Origin: a bacterium
Lineage (GTDB): Bacteria > Cyanobacteriota > Vampirovibrionia > Gastranaerophilales > Gastranaerophilaceae
Length of the DNA: 64,000 bases
NCBI GenBank assembly: GCA_017470245.1
Contig: JAFUEV010000058.1
Coordinates: forward strand, 62,001-126,000
Direction: 5' to 3'
This document shows positions 63,048-64,000 of the stretch, one piece after another (position 1 is the first letter of the stretch; every line of letters begins with the position of its first letter). The notes under the pieces were generated by a model. It did no database searches. It saw only the letters and a program-made list of their open reading frames with translations, and was not told the DNA's origin. The position numbers were made by a program, and so were the translations under genes.

Positions 63048-63707
63048 TTATATTTCAAGAATATTTTTTACATGAGCAATAATTTTTTTATGTATATCTT
63101 TTTCGCTTAATGTTCCGTCTATGGATATAAAACCATATTCTTCAATCATTTTATGGTATTCTGCTATACATTTATTTTGATATATCTGAAAACTTGTGTA
63201 AAAATCATTGCTTAAACCGATATCTCTTCCTGATTCCCAATAATCAAGCCCAGTTGTTCCTATAATTCTTTTTAATAATATTTCAACAGGAACATCTAAA
63301 TAAAATACCATATCAGGTTCGGGTGCATAATCATACAAATTTTTTAACCAGTCTATATTATGTCCCCTGACAACATCCCTTGCATAAGCTGTATATATAT
63401 ATCTGTCTAATATAACAACAAATCCTGCTTTTAATGCCGGAATTATAACCTGTTCCAGCCTGTCTGCAAAATCAGCAGCATATAAAAGACTGAATGTAGT
63501 TGCATTTAAAAGGTTTCTTTCTTTTGCATCATTAATAGCATCTGCTATAAATTTTGAGGTTTTCCATTCGCTAACCATAACCCCATAGGATTGATCTTCT
63601 ATCCAACGTTTTAATCTGCCAATTTGAGTGGATTTTCCTGAACCATCAGTTCCTTCTATTACTATTAATAAGCCGTCATAGCCATGTTTTGATTTGTATT
63701 TTACCAT
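63048..63707 (-). CDS. Thymidylate kinase (Tmk-like), first copy
   Basis: P-loop kinase that phosphorylates dTMP. In 219 residues: Walker A EGTDGSGKSTQ near 18-28, the dTMP-binding DRYIYTAYARDVVRG near 100-114 and YLDVPVEILLKRI near 136-148. Its lid reads WESGRDIGLSNDFYTSF, without the canonical Arg-rich pattern, so a related deoxynucleotide specificity is possible. The start ATG lies directly against the stop of the second copy upstream, so the two form an operon. Confidence 0.85.
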   Translation of the reverse strand: MVKYKSKHGYDGLLIVIEGTDGSGKSTQIGRLKRWIEDQSYGVMVSEWKTSKFIADAINDAKERNLLNATTFSLLYAADFADRLEQVIIPALKAGFVVILDRYIYTAYARDVVRGHNIDWLKNLYDYAPEPDMVFYLDVPVEILLKRIIGTTGLDYWESGRDIGLSNDFYTSFQIYQNKCIAEYHKMIEEYGFISIDGTLSEKDIHKKIIAHVKNILEI

Positions 63708-63708
63708 A

Positions 63709-64000
63709 TTATAATGTAATTCCTTTCATAGCTAAGACTTTCTTTATCTCTTCTCTGAAAAATAATTGTTTTTTATGAATGCTTTCATTTGCATCTATTT
63801 CTACAAGCCCGTATTCATCAATCATTTTTTTATATTCATCATTAACTCTTTTTTGGAATATTTTGTAACTTTCGTAAGGGTCATTGCTTATTTTTAAATC
63901 CATACCGGCTTCATAAAACTTTGGAGCACGATTAGAACATATTCTTTCAAGTGAAACATCTTCCGTAACTCTGAAATATAAAGTCAAATCAGGTTTAACC
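63709..64000 (-). CDS. Partial thymidylate kinase-like gene, second copy
   Basis: The C-terminal 96 codons of a gene entering from beyond the right edge (reading VKPDLTLYFRVTED at the edge; the true start is outside). The lid FYEAGMDLKISNDPYESYKIF aligns with WESGRDIGLSNDFYTSFQIY of the neighbouring copy, so these are tandem paralogues. It ends in FFREEIKKVLAMKGITL. The P-loop part is not visible, so activity cannot be judged. Confidence 0.75.
   Translation of the reverse strand, partial: VKPDLTLYFRVTEDVSLERICSNRAPKFYEAGMDLKISNDPYESYKIFQKRVNDEYKKMIDEYGLVEIDANESIHKKQLFFREEIKKVLAMKGITL

Overview
The window is an AT-rich chromosomal segment of a diderm bacterium. It holds mostly housekeeping genes in short operons, with accessory and surface or secreted genes between them. 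My best guess at the source is a non-photosynthetic relative of Cyanobacteria (Gastranaerophilales/Melainabacteria type). This is inferred from the low GC, a cyanobacteria-style Ski2-like helicase, a prepilin fused to an S74 chaperone, a lipoprotein SurA/PrsA-like foldase, and recalled resemblance of several lineage-type hypothetical proteins. I could not run a marker-gene search, so the assignment is provisional.

Layout. 1-4.3 kb: partial foldase lipoprotein, mfd and a small exported protein. 4.3-8 kb: ComEC, a Cys-rich peptide gene, rplU-rpmA. 8-15 kb: hypothetical protein, FliA/WhiG-type sigma factor, then a minus-strand run (csaB-like, PfkB kinase, TPR protein, fabF, membrane-anchored PHP protein). 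15-18.7 kb: response regulator, histidine kinase, tadA and a TIGR02757 protein in one overlapping operon. 18.7-22.8 kb: GH38 mannosidase, small hypothetical, NfnA/SudB-like flavoprotein and a Cys-rich small protein.

22.8-25.9 kb is the most unusual region. A WYL-domain regulator faces a three-gene operon encoding a 56-aa protein, a stand-alone DnaB-type ATPase and a reverse transcriptase, closed by a strong terminator. The ATPase lacks the DnaB N-terminal domain and has Ala where DnaB has its catalytic Glu. Its ribosome binding site lies inside a hairpin. The arrangement resembles regulated defence or retron-type loci, but I see no convincing msr/msd RNA and I know of no named system with this composition.

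25.9-35 kb: glycine-zipper protein, exported protein, Ski2-like helicase, tRNA-Lys with a partial 3' duplication enclosing a GC-rich insert, an R-S-E ADP-ribosyltransferase-like protein, Rrf2 regulator with a TIGR04076 protein, and a lipoyl-transfer enzyme. 35-42.5 kb: M16 peptidase pair, TPR protein, YbgC-like thioesterase, rsmA, ispE, murQ, tightly packed. 42.6-53 kb: two large repeat proteins (a D-x-Y beta-repeat protein and an RTX-like 1702-aa protein) that share a C-terminal module, then a 1024-aa coiled-coil protein. 53-64 kb: family 4 uracil-DNA glycosylase, GH57 enzyme, purA, typA, prepilin/head-repeat/S74 fusion, DciA-like DUF721 protein and two tandem thymidylate-kinase-like genes, the last cut by the window edge.

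No rRNA, CRISPR array, transposase or type I secretion exporter was seen.
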